Source: Dactylosporangium vinaceum (GTDB lineage Bacteria; Actinomycetota; Actinomycetes; Mycobacteriales; Micromonosporaceae). From it: a stretch of 64,000 nucleotides of DNA. Below the pieces are notes generated by a model. The model did not search any database. It saw only the letters and a list, made by a program, of their open reading frames with translations, and had not been told where the DNA came from. Positions within the stretch are counted from its first letter, which is position 1; every line of letters starts with the position of its first letter. The position numbers were made by a program, and so were the translations under genes. Of this stretch, positions 26,040-35,326 are shown in pieces. Where the stretch lies: positions 6,386,001 to 6,450,000 of the forward strand of contig NZ_CP061913.1 of assembly GCF_019904175.1 (NCBI RefSeq). Direction: 5' to 3'.

Positions 26040-26383
26040 GCACGGCGAGTGACCGGCCGAGCCGCACGCCGGTCCTTGCCGCGAGACGTGGCGCTTGCGT
26101 CGATCGCGTGTGGTCTGCTGTCGGCCGGCGAGCACGGTGAGTTACCGGTCGGTGCGGCGATGTCAGCTGTTGACGTCGGTGTGACGGGGCTGGGGTGCTT
26201 GAGGCGTTGAGTCGGCGCTCTGGGTAGTTGGTGTGGCCACTGTGCGTGATCGGGTCCTTGTGGGTCGCGGGGACTGCTCGCAGTACAACCGCTGCGTTTG
26301 TCGCATTGTGAGCGGGCGGTTGCTGGGAGCATTGTCGTTCGCGAATGTGCCGAGGTGGGGGCGGTGGAACGTAGGATCGGGCA
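26040..26383. other. Intergenic region without a recognised gene
   Basis: About 340 bp. A short imperfect duplication (GAGCACGGCGAGTGACCGG near 26036, GAGCACGGTGAGTTACCGG near 26129) is the only structure seen, besides the promoter box at 26372. No RNA gene or terminator stem was recognised. Confidence 0.5.
26372..26377 (+). promoter_or_regulatory. -10 box TAGGAT before the alpha/beta hydrolase
   Basis: TAGGAT lies 6 nt before GTG 26384, the leaderless arrangement seen repeatedly in this window. It sets the start of the hydrolase. Confidence 0.5.
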
Positions 26384-27241
26384 GTGGGGATCTTCGAGGC
26401 GAACGACGGCACCGTGCTGGCCTATCACCGGATGGGGGCCGGGCGGCCGCTGATCTGCGTGCCGGGCGGGCCGATGCAGGCGTCGGCGTACCTCGGGGAC
26501 CTCGGTGGGCTCGCCATGAAGTGGCCGCTGCTCGCGCTCGATCTGCGCGGGACCGGTGACTCTGCGGAGCCGGCCGACCCCGGGACGTACCGGTGCGATC
26601 GGCAGGTGGACGACCTCGAGGCGCTGCGCGTGCACCTCGGGTTCGACACGCTCGACCTGCTCGCGCACTCCGGCGGGGCGACGATCGCCATGCTGTACGC
26701 GGCCCGCTACCCGAGGCGCGTCGGCCGGCTCGCGCTCGTCACGCCGACGCCGCGGCCGGTCGGCATCGATGTCACGAACGAGGACCGCCGGGCCGTGGCC
26801 GTGCTGCGCCAGGGTGAGCCGTGGTTCGCGGAGTCGTTCGCCTCGCTGGAGCGGATCTGGGCCGGGTCGGCGACCGACGAGGACTGGGTGGCGATCACCC
26901 CGTTCGTGTACGGCCGATGGGACGAAACTTCGCGGTCGCACGCCGAACGGGCCGAGGCGCTCACGAACCGGGCCGCGGCCGCGGTGTACTACAGCGACGA
27001 CGCCTTCGACCCGGCGGCGGTCCGGGCCGGCCTGGCGCTGCTGACCGCGCCGGTGCTGGTGCTGGCCGGGGAGTACGACATTCAGCTGGGGCCGAAGCAC
27101 GCTGCGCAGTACGCCGCGTTCTTCTCCTCGCCGCTCGCCCCACCGGCCGAGGTCGCGGTCCTGCCGGCCGCCGGTCACTTTCCGTGGCTGGACGACCCCG
27201 CGTCGTTCGTCGACCAGCTCATCCGGTGGCTGCACGGGTAA
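26384..27241 (+). CDS. Alpha/beta-hydrolase
   Basis: A 285-residue alpha/beta-fold hydrolase of the proline-iminopeptidase/epoxide-hydrolase type. LDLRGTGDSAEPADP is the conserved loop after strand 4, AHSGGATIAMLYAARYP contains the nucleophile elbow (Ser in HSGG), LAGEYDI supplies the acidic residue and AAGHFPWLDDP the catalytic His. Cytoplasmic; the natural ester, amide or peptide substrate is unknown. Monocistronic by its own promoter. Confidence 0.87.
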   Translation: MGIFEANDGTVLAYHRMGAGRPLICVPGGPMQASAYLGDLGGLAMKWPLLALDLRGTGDSAEPADPGTYRCDRQVDDLEALRVHLGFDTLDLLAHSGGATIAMLYAARYPRRVGRLALVTPTPRPVGIDVTNEDRRAVAVLRQGEPWFAESFASLERIWAGSATDEDWVAITPFVYGRWDETSRSHAERAEALTNRAAAAVYYSDDAFDPAAVRAGLALLTAPVLVLAGEYDIQLGPKHAAQYAAFFSSPLAPPAEVAVLPAAGHFPWLDDPASFVDQLIRWLHG

Positions 27242-27325
27242 GGTCGCCGGCAACACGCCGAACCGGTCATCCGAAACGGGGTGTCCGGGGCTGAACCGCC
27301 GCACGGCTTCTGGCAAACTGCCCGA

Positions 27326-28081
27326 ATGCAACGACCGGCGAATCGCTGGACCGTCGGCCCCCTGCCCTCTTCCGTCTACTGGCGCCGCCGTGCCATGGTG
27401 GCGGTCGTCGTCGTGGGCGCGGTCCTGCTCGTGTGGATCTTCGCCCGCAACAGCGGCGGCGACCACCCGACGACGGCCACCAGCGCGGCGGCGTCCGGGC
27501 AGGGCGGCGGCTCGACCGCGAACCCCGCCGCGGGCGCGACCGGCGGCCCGGGTGCCACCGGCGGCCTGGGTGCCACCGGCGGGCCCGGTGCGAGCAGCGA
27601 CCCTTCGGCCACGCCGCAGATCGTCCCGGCCAGCCCGGACCCGACCGGCCAGCCGACCGCGCAGCGCAGTGCCCCGCCGGCGAACATCCCGCCGTGCACC
27701 GACGACCAGATCGCCGTGACCGTGACCGTGGTCCCCTCCCCCGGCCCGCTCGGCGGCACGTTCTCCTTCGACATCAACATCGCCAGCAAGGCCACCGACT
27801 GGTGTACCCGCGACCTGGGCTCCGGGGCGCAGGAGGTCCAGATCCTGCGGGCCGGTGCCCTGCTGTTCTCCTCGGACGACTGCAACACCGCGAAGAAGAC
27901 GGATGTGCGGGCGTTCGCTGTCGGGGACGCGGTGACGTACCGGATCCAGTGGAGCAGTTACCGCGCGACGCCGCACGTCTGTGCGGTCGGCGCCACACCG
28001 GCGCCCGAGGGGACGTATCAGGTGGTGGCGCGGGTCGGCTCGAAGCTCAGCGCCGCTACCGACTTCGCCATCAAGCGCTGA
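27326..28081 (+). CDS. Membrane-anchored extracellular protein of unknown function
   Basis: A 251-residue protein. After a basic N-terminus (SSVYWRRRAM) one hydrophobic helix (about residues 22-40) anchors it. A long low-complexity linker rich in Gly/Ala/Thr/Pro follows, and from about residue 128 a folded domain with four cysteines (PPCTDDQ, DWCTRD, DDCNTAK, HVCAVG) that could form two disulfides outside the cell. The ATG at 27326 places the basic and hydrophobic segments correctly; an upstream in-frame start at 27281 is less likely. Confidence 0.7.
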   Translation: MQRPANRWTVGPLPSSVYWRRRAMVAVVVVGAVLLVWIFARNSGGDHPTTATSAAASGQGGGSTANPAAGATGGPGATGGLGATGGPGASSDPSATPQIVPASPDPTGQPTAQRSAPPANIPPCTDDQIAVTVTVVPSPGPLGGTFSFDINIASKATDWCTRDLGSGAQEVQILRAGALLFSSDDCNTAKKTDVRAFAVGDAVTYRIQWSSYRATPHVCAVGATPAPEGTYQVVARVGSKLSAATDFAIKR

Positions 28082-28199
28082 ACGCCTGCCTGCGCCCTGC
28101 TGCTGGACCCGTGACCCCGCTCGCCGGTCTCCGGTCAGGGGTCTGGCCCGCATGTTCATAGCCCGGGGCGACGGGCGTTCGCGGGCTGATCGAGCGTGT

Positions 28200-28294
28200 G
28201 ACGCTCGGGCGCGGACGGCGGCGCTGGGGCGCGGACGCCGGCGCTCCGGTGTGGATACTGGCGCTCCGGCGCGGACGCCGGCGCTCCGGCGTGG
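28200..28294. repeat. GC-rich short tandem repeat between convergent genes
   Basis: Several imperfect copies of GCGCGGACGCCGGCGCTCCGG run up to the ECF sigma stop codon. The remaining ~120 bp after the anchored protein show no gene. The inverted CCGGCG/CGCCGG words could also fold as a terminator. Confidence 0.55.
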
Positions 28295-29455
28295 TCAGGT
28301 GCGGAGGCGGGCGTTGAGTTTGGCGGCCTGGCGGGTCAGGTGGTCGCGTTCGGCCAGGTTGCCGGCCTTGCGGGCGGCTTCGGCGTAGAGGCGGGCGGCG
28401 GCCGGGAGGTCACCGGCGCGCTCGTGGAGGTATGCGGACGCGGCGGTGTGGCGGGGCAGGCCCGGGTCGAGGGTGTTGAGGGCGGCCAGGCCGGCTTGGG
28501 GACCGTCGGCCTCGCCTACGGCGACGGCGCGGTTGAGGCGGACGACCGGGCTGTTGTTGAGGTTGAGAAGCTCGTCGTACCACTCGACGATCTGGACCCA
28601 GTCCGTCTCGGCGGCGGAGGGGGCGTCGGCGTGCAGCGCGGCGATGGCGGCCTGGGCCTGGTACTCGCCGAGGCGGTCGCGGGACAGTGCGGCCTGCAGG
28701 ATGGCGACGCCCTCGGCGATCGCCGTGGTGTCCCAGCGGGTGCGGTCCTGGTCGGCCAGGAGTACCAGGCTGCCGTCGGCGGTGATCCGGGCGGCTCGGC
28801 GGGCGTGGTGCAGCAGCATCAGGGCGAGGAGACCGGCCACTTCCGGGTGGTCGATGACGGCCGCGAGCTGGCGGGTGAGGCGGATGGCCTCGGCGGCGAG
28901 GTCGACGTCGCCGGAGTACCCCTCGTTGAACACCAGATACAACACGCGCAGCACGGTGGCGACGTCGCCCGGCTGGTCGAGGCGGACACCGGAGACCGTG
29001 CGCTTGGCCCGGCTGATGCGCTGGGCCATCGTGGCCTCGGGGACCAGGTACGCCTCCGCTATCTGCCGGGTGGTCAGCCCGCCGACCGCGCGCAGGGTGA
29101 GAGCGACGGCTGACGAGGGCGTCAGGGCGGGGTGGGCGCACAGGAAGTACAACTGCAGCGTTTCGTCGTTCGTCGTGACCGGGCCCATGGGCGGCTCCGA
29201 CTCGACCGTGTCCTCGCGGCGTCGGCGGGCGGCGTCGGCTCGGGCCGCGTCGAGGAACTTGCGCCAGGCCACGGTGATGAGCCAGCCCTTCGGCTCCCGT
29301 GGCGGGTCGGCGGGCCAGACCCGCACCGCCTCGACAAGCGCATCCTGGACGGCGTCCTCGGCCGCCGCGAAGTCGGCTCCGCGGCGGACGAGGACTGCGA
29401 GCACGCTCGGGACGAGGCTGCGGAGCAGCGCGGCGTCGTACATCGTCTCGGTCAC
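28295..29455 (-). CDS. ECF42-type RNA polymerase sigma factor
   Basis: A 386-residue ECF sigma factor with the long C-terminal extension of group ECF42. Sigma region 2 includes AAEDAVQDALVEAVRVWP and PKGWLITVAWRKFLDAARA. Region 4 includes LTTRQIAEAYLVPEATMAQR. Residues about 185-386 are helical, TPR-like repeats ending AGDLPAAARLYAEAARKAGN. ECF42 factors lack classical anti-sigmas and are found with DGPF (YCII-related) proteins, as here at 30126. The GTG start is in a normal position; no strong -10 was recognised. Confidence 0.9.
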   Translation of the reverse strand: MTETMYDAALLRSLVPSVLAVLVRRGADFAAAEDAVQDALVEAVRVWPADPPREPKGWLITVAWRKFLDAARADAARRRREDTVESEPPMGPVTTNDETLQLYFLCAHPALTPSSAVALTLRAVGGLTTRQIAEAYLVPEATMAQRISRAKRTVSGVRLDQPGDVATVLRVLYLVFNEGYSGDVDLAAEAIRLTRQLAAVIDHPEVAGLLALMLLHHARRAARITADGSLVLLADQDRTRWDTTAIAEGVAILQAALSRDRLGEYQAQAAIAALHADAPSAAETDWVQIVEWYDELLNLNNSPVVRLNRAVAVGEADGPQAGLAALNTLDPGLPRHTAASAYLHERAGDLPAAARLYAEAARKAGNLAERDHLTRQAAKLNARLRT

Positions 29456-30125
29456 TCCGTGATAGTCGTCGGCCCGAACTGCAGTCCATGACAGTCGTCA
29501 ACGGTGATGACCGTCAACGTTGACTGCCAGCCGCTTCCGTTGCCGACTCCCCCACCGCTGTGTCCGCCGGGGGAGTCGTCGGCGTCGGCCGGTAGCCGAG
29601 GACCTCCACGGTGTCAGTGGGCCGGGACGACGGCACATTGACCTGCCAAGTTACCTGTCGGTGATGCACGCCCGGGCGGCACCGCCATCCATTTGCCCGT
29701 TCCGCAGCAACGCCGATCCCGCCGCCCGACCGGCAGCACCGATCCCCGGCCCACCCGACCGGCCGCAGCGCCGATCCCCGGCCCACCCGACCGGCCGCAG
29801 CGCCGATCCCATCAGCCGGTCGACGTGGACGGTGGTCGGTGACAGTTGTCGACGTGGACGGTCGTCCGTGATGGTTGTCGACATCGTCGGTGACGGTGGT
29901 CGGCGTTGACTGGGCGGTGGGACTGGCGGGCCCGGTGACGGGTGCAAGAGGTCGGAAGCGGGTGCAAGAGATCGAGTGGTGGGTGCTGCAGATCGGGTGG
30001 TGGGTGCTGCAGATCGGATGGTGGTGCTGGAGATCGGGTGGTGCCAAGAATCGGGTGAATGCTGGAGGTCGAGTGGTGGGTGCTCGACCTCCGATGGTGG
30101 GTGGTGACGGGGCGGTGGTGGTGGG
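29456..30125. repeat. Minisatellite-filled gap between ECF42 and DGPF genes
   Basis: No gene is supported. From left to right: two perfect-length 32-bp units (29738-29769, 29770-29801) plus a partial; 29-bp units at 29819-29847 and 29848-29876 and a 31-bp variant to 29907, the reverse-complement family of the 13.4-kb array; then 21-bp units (two identical at 29976-29996 and 29997-30017, decaying to about 30120). The first ~250 bp next to the sigma gene appear unique. Confidence 0.8.
30064..30092 (-). terminator. Hairpin downstream of the DGPF gene
   Basis: Arms GGAGGTCGAG (30064-30073) and CTCGACCTCC (30083-30092) form a perfect 10-bp stem with a 9-nt loop, about 35 bp past the leftward DGPF stop codon. 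It could end that transcript before the sigma gene. It is embedded in the 21-bp repeat zone, so it may be a by-product of the repeats. Confidence 0.45.
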
Positions 30126-30533
30126 TCAGTCGGTGACGGTGGGGGGTTCGGCCAGGAAGGGGCGCAGTTCCAGCCACTCGTGGATCGGCTTGCCGCCGGC
30201 GCCGGGGGCGGCGGAGAGTTCGGCGGCCACCTCGACGGCGCGGTCGTAGGAGTCCACGTCGACGATCATCCAGCCGGCGATCAGGTCCTTGGTCTCGGCG
30301 AACGGGCCGTCGGTCACCGGCGGGCGGCCCTCGCCGTCGTAGCGGACCCAGGTTCCCTCCGGCGCCAGAGCCTGGCCGTCCACGAACTCGCCCGTGCTCT
30401 CCAGGCGGGCCGCCCAGTCCCTCATGAACTGGATGTGCGTCGTGATCTCGTCCGGCGTCCACTTGTCCATCGGCACGTCGTTGACCCCCGCCGGCGCGCC
30501 GCGGTAGTGCTTCAGCAGCAGGTACTTCGCCAT
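30126..30533 (-). CDS. YCII-related DGPF-domain protein (ECF42 partner)
   Basis: A 135-residue protein beginning MAKYLLLKHYRG and carrying the name-giving motif in VTDGPFAETKDLIAG. FMRDWAARLESTGEFVDGQ is also typical. DGPF proteins accompany ECF42 sigma factors; their biochemical role is not established. GAGGAGA lies 7 nt before ATG 30533. It is on the same strand as, and upstream of, the sigma gene, but 670 bp of repeats separate them. Confidence 0.88.
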   Translation of the reverse strand: MAKYLLLKHYRGAPAGVNDVPMDKWTPDEITTHIQFMRDWAARLESTGEFVDGQALAPEGTWVRYDGEGRPPVTDGPFAETKDLIAGWMIVDVDSYDRAVEVAAELSAAPGAGGKPIHEWLELRPFLAEPPTVTD

Positions 30534-30678
30534 CGTCGACTCTCCTCGAAGCCTCGGTGACCCCGTGTCAGGTCACTCTCGCCGCGGGGACGGGGCCGCC
30601 GACGGGTTCTCGACATTCTGCCCGATGTGAGCTGGGTCACCGTGTTTGGCCGGGCGGCGAGCGGGGACGTGAGCAGGT

Positions 30679-31566
30679 ATGGGCGACGTGAAGGTCGGTA
30701 CCGCGTCGTGGACGGACAAGACGCTGCTGGAGTCCGGGTGGTACCCCGCCGAGGCCGACGACCCCGCCAAGCGACTGGGCTACTACGCGTCGCAGTTTCC
30801 GCTCGTCGAGGTGGATGCGACCTACTACTCGCCGCCGGCCGAGGCGACCGCGCGCCTGTGGGCCGAGCGCACGCCGCCCGGCTTCACGTTCAACATCAAG
30901 GCGTTCAGCCTGCTCACCGGGCACCCCACGAAGCTGACCGCGCTGCCGAAGGACCTGCGCCCGCCCGACGGCAAGGCGCGGCTGTACCCGAAGGACCTGC
31001 CGGCGCAGGTGTACGAGGACGTCTGGTCACGGTTCCTGAGCGCCCTCGACCCGCTCGTCGACGCCGGCAAGCTCGGGGTGCTGCTCTTCCAGTTCCCGCC
31101 GTGGTTCACCATCCGCCGGTCGAACAAGCAGACGCTGCTCGAGGTGGCCGCGCGCTGCCGGCCGCTGCGGGTGGCGATCGAGTTTCGTCACGGGTCGTGG
31201 TTCGACGGTGACAACCGGGCCGAGACCCTCGAGTTCCTGCGGGAACACGACCTGCCCTACGTCGTCGTCGACATGCCGCAGGGTCACCGCGAGTCGGTCC
31301 CGCCCGTCGTGGAGGCGACCTCCGACCTGGCGGTCGTGCGGTTCCACGGTCACAGCGAGCAGTGGACGAGCAAGAACATCCACGAGAAGTTCGGTTATCT
31401 GTACTCGAAACACGAGCTCGAGTCCTGGGCGCCGAAAATCGAGTCACTCGCGGCAGCCACGTCGACGACGCACGTGCTGATGAACAACTGCTACGGGGAC
31501 AACGCCCAGCGCAACGCCGCCGACCTGCTGGGCCTGCTGCCGGTCGACGAGCCCGGCCCGGACTGA
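30679..31566 (+). CDS. DUF72-family protein
   Basis: A 295-residue DUF72 (YecE-like) protein, predicted TIM-barrel. KVGTASWTDKTLLESGWYP, VEVDATYYSPPAEATARLW, QFPPWF and VAIEFRHGSW are the conserved blocks, with NNCYGDNAQRNA near the end. The function of the family is unproven. ATG 30679 gives the usual family N-terminus. It is divergent from the DGPF gene across 145 bp with no obvious operator. Confidence 0.88.
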   Translation: MGDVKVGTASWTDKTLLESGWYPAEADDPAKRLGYYASQFPLVEVDATYYSPPAEATARLWAERTPPGFTFNIKAFSLLTGHPTKLTALPKDLRPPDGKARLYPKDLPAQVYEDVWSRFLSALDPLVDAGKLGVLLFQFPPWFTIRRSNKQTLLEVAARCRPLRVAIEFRHGSWFDGDNRAETLEFLREHDLPYVVVDMPQGHRESVPPVVEATSDLAVVRFHGHSEQWTSKNIHEKFGYLYSKHELESWAPKIESLAAATSTTHVLMNNCYGDNAQRNAADLLGLLPVDEPGPD

Positions 31567-31712
31567 CCCGAACACGAGCGCCTCCTCCACAAGTGTCCGG
31601 GCTCGGGGGGTGCCCGCCCCGGCCGCGCCCAACCGGTCGATGCCTCCCGCACCACGTCATGGCATAAGGTCTGCGGTGATCACACGGGCGTGGACGTGGA
31701 AGGGATGCCACG

Positions 31713-32672
31713 GTGGCGTTACGAGTCGGGATCGGCCTGCCGCAGCTCAAGCACTTCGACGCGCGCACCGCTGTCACCCGGGCCGCGCGGGCGGCCGAGG
31801 AGATCGGGTACGACAGCGTCTGGGTCTTCGAGCGGTTCCTGCGGCCGCAGGACCAGGGCGGCCCGCACGGGCTGTATCAGATGCCCGACGTCCCGTGGCC
31901 GGTGCGCTACGGCGGCGTGCTCGACCCGCTCGTCGCGCTCACGCTGGCCGCCGCCGTGACCGAGCGTGTCGAGCTGGGCACCTGCGTCCTGATCGCGCCG
32001 CTGCACGTGCCGGCCCGGCTGGCCCGGAGCCTGGCCAGCCTCGACGCGGTCAGCGGCGGGCGGCTCGTCGCCGGCCTCGGCGCGGGCTGGAGCATCGACG
32101 AGTTCGCCGCTCTCGCGCCGCGCCCGGTCACCGAGCGCGGCGCCGCCCTGGACGAGTTCCTCGACGTCGCCGCGGCGATCTGGGGCCCCGACCCCGTCGC
32201 GTACCGCAACGACCGCTGGACCGTCGCGCCCGCCGAGATAGGCCCGAAGCCGGCCCGGCGCATCCCCGTGTACCTGGGCGGGTTCGCGGACGCGGCCCTG
32301 CGCCGTATCGCCCGCCGCGGCGACGGCTGGCTGCCCACCGGCCTGCCCCCGGCCGCGGCCGGGGCGACCCTCGCCCGCATCCGCGCGATGGCCGCCGACG
32401 CCGGTCGCGACCCGTCGACGGTGTCGTGCACGTTCCAGGTCGGCCTCGACGGCACCCTCGATCCCGTGCCCGAAGCGGATCGCCGGCCGTACACGGGCAG
32501 CATCGACCAGATCGTCGAGGACATCGCCGCGCTCGAGACGGCCGGCGTCGACCACGTGTTCCTGACGGTGTCCAATGTGGTCACCGACCTGGACGCCTAC
32601 GTGGACACCGCCGCCGCCTTCCACGCCGCGCTCGAAGCGGCCGGCCTGACCACACCACCCGCCGCCCGATAG
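31713..32672 (+). CDS. LLM-class F420-dependent-type oxidoreductase
   Basis: A 319-residue luciferase-like protein. RVGIGLPQLKHF starts the barrel, RAAEEIGYDSVWVFERF and LGTCVLIAPLHVPARLA are family blocks, and GRLVAGLGAGWSIDEF is the cofactor-binding turn. Actinomycete members of this length usually use F420 rather than FMN. The GTG start has AAGGGA about 8 nt upstream. The substrate is unknown. Confidence 0.87.
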   Translation: MALRVGIGLPQLKHFDARTAVTRAARAAEEIGYDSVWVFERFLRPQDQGGPHGLYQMPDVPWPVRYGGVLDPLVALTLAAAVTERVELGTCVLIAPLHVPARLARSLASLDAVSGGRLVAGLGAGWSIDEFAALAPRPVTERGAALDEFLDVAAAIWGPDPVAYRNDRWTVAPAEIGPKPARRIPVYLGGFADAALRRIARRGDGWLPTGLPPAAAGATLARIRAMAADAGRDPSTVSCTFQVGLDGTLDPVPEADRRPYTGSIDQIVEDIAALETAGVDHVFLTVSNVVTDLDAYVDTAAAFHAALEAAGLTTPPAAR

Positions 32673-32689
32673 GACCGCGCCACGCGCCG

Positions 32690-32775
32690 ACCACGCGGGA
32701 TGCCGACAACGGCCACGCCGACAACGCTCGATGCCGACAACGCGCGACGCCGACGACGACGACGTGCCGCGCCAC
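32690..32775. repeat. GATGCCGACAACG short repeats
   Basis: Four degenerate copies of a ~13-15-bp GATGCCGACAACG word follow the oxidoreductase stop and end in a GAC run. The remainder of the gap to 32928 shows no gene. The word resembles half of the 29-bp minisatellite unit. Confidence 0.5.
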
Positions 32776-32928
32776 CGGCCCGGCCGGCCGCCGGACGAGC
32801 GATGAACGCGCCGGCCCCGGCCTCACGCAGAGACCACCGCAGGGATCACCCCAAGCGGTCACCCCACGCGCGGAGCGACAGGCCGCACCAGTCGACCCGC
32901 GCACGCAGCAACCGTGCGGCAGCGACGC

Positions 32929-35211
32929 TCAGTGGTGCCGGCCCGCCAGCGTCGCCGGGCGGGCGATGAGCGCGCCGACCTCGGCCGGGCTCATCGGGCG
33001 GGCGTAGTGGTAGCCCTGGGCCTTGCGGTACCCCAGCGCGGCCAGCCGGTCGGCCTGGTCCTGCTCCTCGACGCCCTCGGCGACGATATCCAGGCCGACC
33101 ACGCGGGCCAGGGCGAGGACCGCGGCCGGCATGATGCCGCGGCGGCCGGACTCCTCCCGCTGGACGAACGAGCGGTCCAGCTTGAGCTCGTCGACCGGCA
33201 GGTCCTGCAGCAGCGTCAGCGATGACCGGTCGGTGCCGAAGTCGTCGAGGGAGACGCGCACGCCCATGCGGCGCAGCTCCTCGAGGCGGGTGACGGCCGG
33301 GCCGAGGGCGACGGCCGCGCTTTCGGTGAGCTCGACGGTGAGGCGGTGCGGGGGCAGGCCGAAGTCGGCCAGGGCGGCGGCCACCAGGTCGGGGAAGTTC
33401 GCCGCGGCGAGCTGGCGGGCCGACACGTTGACGTGCACGACGCCCGGCGCGTCGGGGCCGAACTCGACGATCCAGGACGCGAGCTGGCGGCACGCCTCGC
33501 GCAGCACCCACTCGCCGAGCGGCACGATGAGGCCGGTGCGCTCGGCGACCGGGATGAACTCGACGGGCGCCACGGCGCCGCGGGACGGATGGTTCCAGCG
33601 CACGAGGGCCTCGACGCCGGCCAGGCGGTCCGCGTCGAGCGCGACGATCGGCTGATACTCCAGGTACAGCTCGCCGCCGAAGATGGCCTGGCGCAGCTGC
33701 GCGCCGAGCGCCGCCGAGCCCGCCACCGCGCCGGCCATGCCGGGGACGTAGCGCTGGTAGCCGCTGCCGCCGACGTGCTTCGCCGCGTACATGGCGATAT
33801 CGGCCAGGCGCAGCAGCTCACCCGGTGCGTCGCCGGTGCGGCCGTCGGCGATGCCGATGCTGGCCCGCACGAGCAGCTCGTGGCCGTCGGCGACGACGGG
33901 CTCGGCCAGCGCCGCGACCATCCGCTGCGCGACGAGTTCGGCCTCATCGGGGTCGATGGCGTCGAGCAGTACGACAAACTCGTCACCGCCGAGACGGGCG
34001 ACCAGGTCACCGGGGCGGACGCTTTCGGCCAACCGGCCGGACACCGCGATGAGCAGCGCGTCGCCGGCGCCGTGGCCGAGCGTGTCGTTGACAATCTTGA
34101 AGTCGTCGAGGTCGACAAGGGCGACGCTCACCGGCCGCGGCGGGCCGGTGGTGGCGAGGACCGCCGTGAGGCGCTGGTTGAACAGGGCCCGGTTGGGCAG
34201 GCCGGTCAGGGCGTCGTGGGTGGCGTTGAAGTCGAGGCGCTCGACGAGCGTCGTGTTCTCCCGGAACGCGGTGACCTGCCGCCACACCACGAGGCCGGTC
34301 AGCACCACGGCGGCGACGGCGGTCACGGCCAGGTCCTCCGACGCGGTCCCGATCGACAGCAGCAGCAGGGCGTCGATGGCGGCGACGGCGAGGTACGGCA
34401 GCACGCTGAACGGCCGCCGCGACGCGTCCCGGACCGTCTCCGGGTTGGCGAGGGTGTCGTACTGGCGCCGGGCGCCGACCGTCACGCACACGAGGATCAC
34501 CGGCACGGCGACCTGGGGCAGGCTCAGCTGGGGCTGGTCGAGGACGAAGCGCTGGGCCACGCCGCTGAACGCGCCGCCGAACAGGCCGATCGCGAAGAGC
34601 CGCAGCGTGCCCCGGGCCACGTACGTGTGCCCGGACAGGACCACCTTGACGATGACGAAGACCGCCACCAGCTCGAGCACCAGCGTGAACCCGGCCACGG
34701 CCAGCGAGCCCGCCTTGTATCCGTCGGTCGCCAGTAGCGGCGAGGTCTGGAAGTGCCACATGAACACCGCGGCCGCCACCAGCACCGTCGCCGCGTCGAG
34801 GCCGATGCGCAGCCGCTCGTCCCGGCTGGTGGTGCCGATCGGCAGCCGCCACAGCGCCCACAGCAGGGTCAGGACGGCCGCGCCGTACGCGCAGACGGTG
34901 AGCGTCGAGAACTGCTGGCTCGGCACTGGGCCGCCGATGGCGTCGAAGGCGTTGCAGACGGTGCCGATGCCGGCCAGGGCCATGATGAGGGCCACATGCC
35001 GCCAGAAGCGCCGGGTCGGCGCGGCGAAGGCCGGCGTCCGGGCGACACGCAGCGCGGCGGCCAGCGGCAGCACCACCGAGACCGGTGTCAGCAGCCACAT
35101 CAGCCACAGCGGTATCCGCGCGTGGCCGTAGTCGAGTGCGAACGCGCCGGCCGCGTACACGGCGAGCGCCACCGAGCCGAGGACCGCGCGGTCCAGCCGC
35201 CGGGTCGCCAT
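32929..35211 (-). CDS. Membrane GGDEF-EAL cyclic-di-GMP enzyme
   Basis: A 760-residue protein. About ten hydrophobic helices fill residues 1-310. The GGDEF domain (about 335-495) has an intact ARLGGDEFVVLL and NDTLGHGAGD. The EAL domain (about 510-755) keeps the VEALVRW Glu, HVNVSARQL Asn, DDFG, LKLDRSF Lys and VAEGVE Glu, so both synthesis and hydrolysis of c-di-GMP are possible. The N-terminal membrane array may sense an unknown signal. ATG 35211 is taken; GTG 35226 is the alternative, and neither has a clear ribosome site. Confidence 0.9.
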   Translation of the reverse strand: MATRRLDRAVLGSVALAVYAAGAFALDYGHARIPLWLMWLLTPVSVVLPLAAALRVARTPAFAAPTRRFWRHVALIMALAGIGTVCNAFDAIGGPVPSQQFSTLTVCAYGAAVLTLLWALWRLPIGTTSRDERLRIGLDAATVLVAAAVFMWHFQTSPLLATDGYKAGSLAVAGFTLVLELVAVFVIVKVVLSGHTYVARGTLRLFAIGLFGGAFSGVAQRFVLDQPQLSLPQVAVPVILVCVTVGARRQYDTLANPETVRDASRRPFSVLPYLAVAAIDALLLLSIGTASEDLAVTAVAAVVLTGLVVWRQVTAFRENTTLVERLDFNATHDALTGLPNRALFNQRLTAVLATTGPPRPVSVALVDLDDFKIVNDTLGHGAGDALLIAVSGRLAESVRPGDLVARLGGDEFVVLLDAIDPDEAELVAQRMVAALAEPVVADGHELLVRASIGIADGRTGDAPGELLRLADIAMYAAKHVGGSGYQRYVPGMAGAVAGSAALGAQLRQAIFGGELYLEYQPIVALDADRLAGVEALVRWNHPSRGAVAPVEFIPVAERTGLIVPLGEWVLREACRQLASWIVEFGPDAPGVVHVNVSARQLAAANFPDLVAAALADFGLPPHRLTVELTESAAVALGPAVTRLEELRRMGVRVSLDDFGTDRSSLTLLQDLPVDELKLDRSFVQREESGRRGIMPAAVLALARVVGLDIVAEGVEEQDQADRLAALGYRKAQGYHYARPMSPAEVGALIARPATLAGRHH

Positions 35212-35326
35212 GTCTGTCTGGAGCACGTCGTCCCATCGGCGGACACCGCCCGGCGGTTGAGCGCCGGACGGTTGCCCGCCGGTCGCCAATGCGTTTTGTC
35301 GACGTGCCGCTGGGCAATCGGTCTGC

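Noticed and set aside
25622..28159. 845-codon minus-strand frame
   Set aside because: It is antisense to the GT9 gene, the hydrolase and the anchored protein, has Arg/Pro/Gly-rich nonsense composition and comes from third-position GC bias.
30064..30120. Small RNA at the hairpin between DGPF and sigma genes
   Set aside because: The stem can be explained by the surrounding 21-bp repeats and no promoter was found; it is kept only as a possible terminator.
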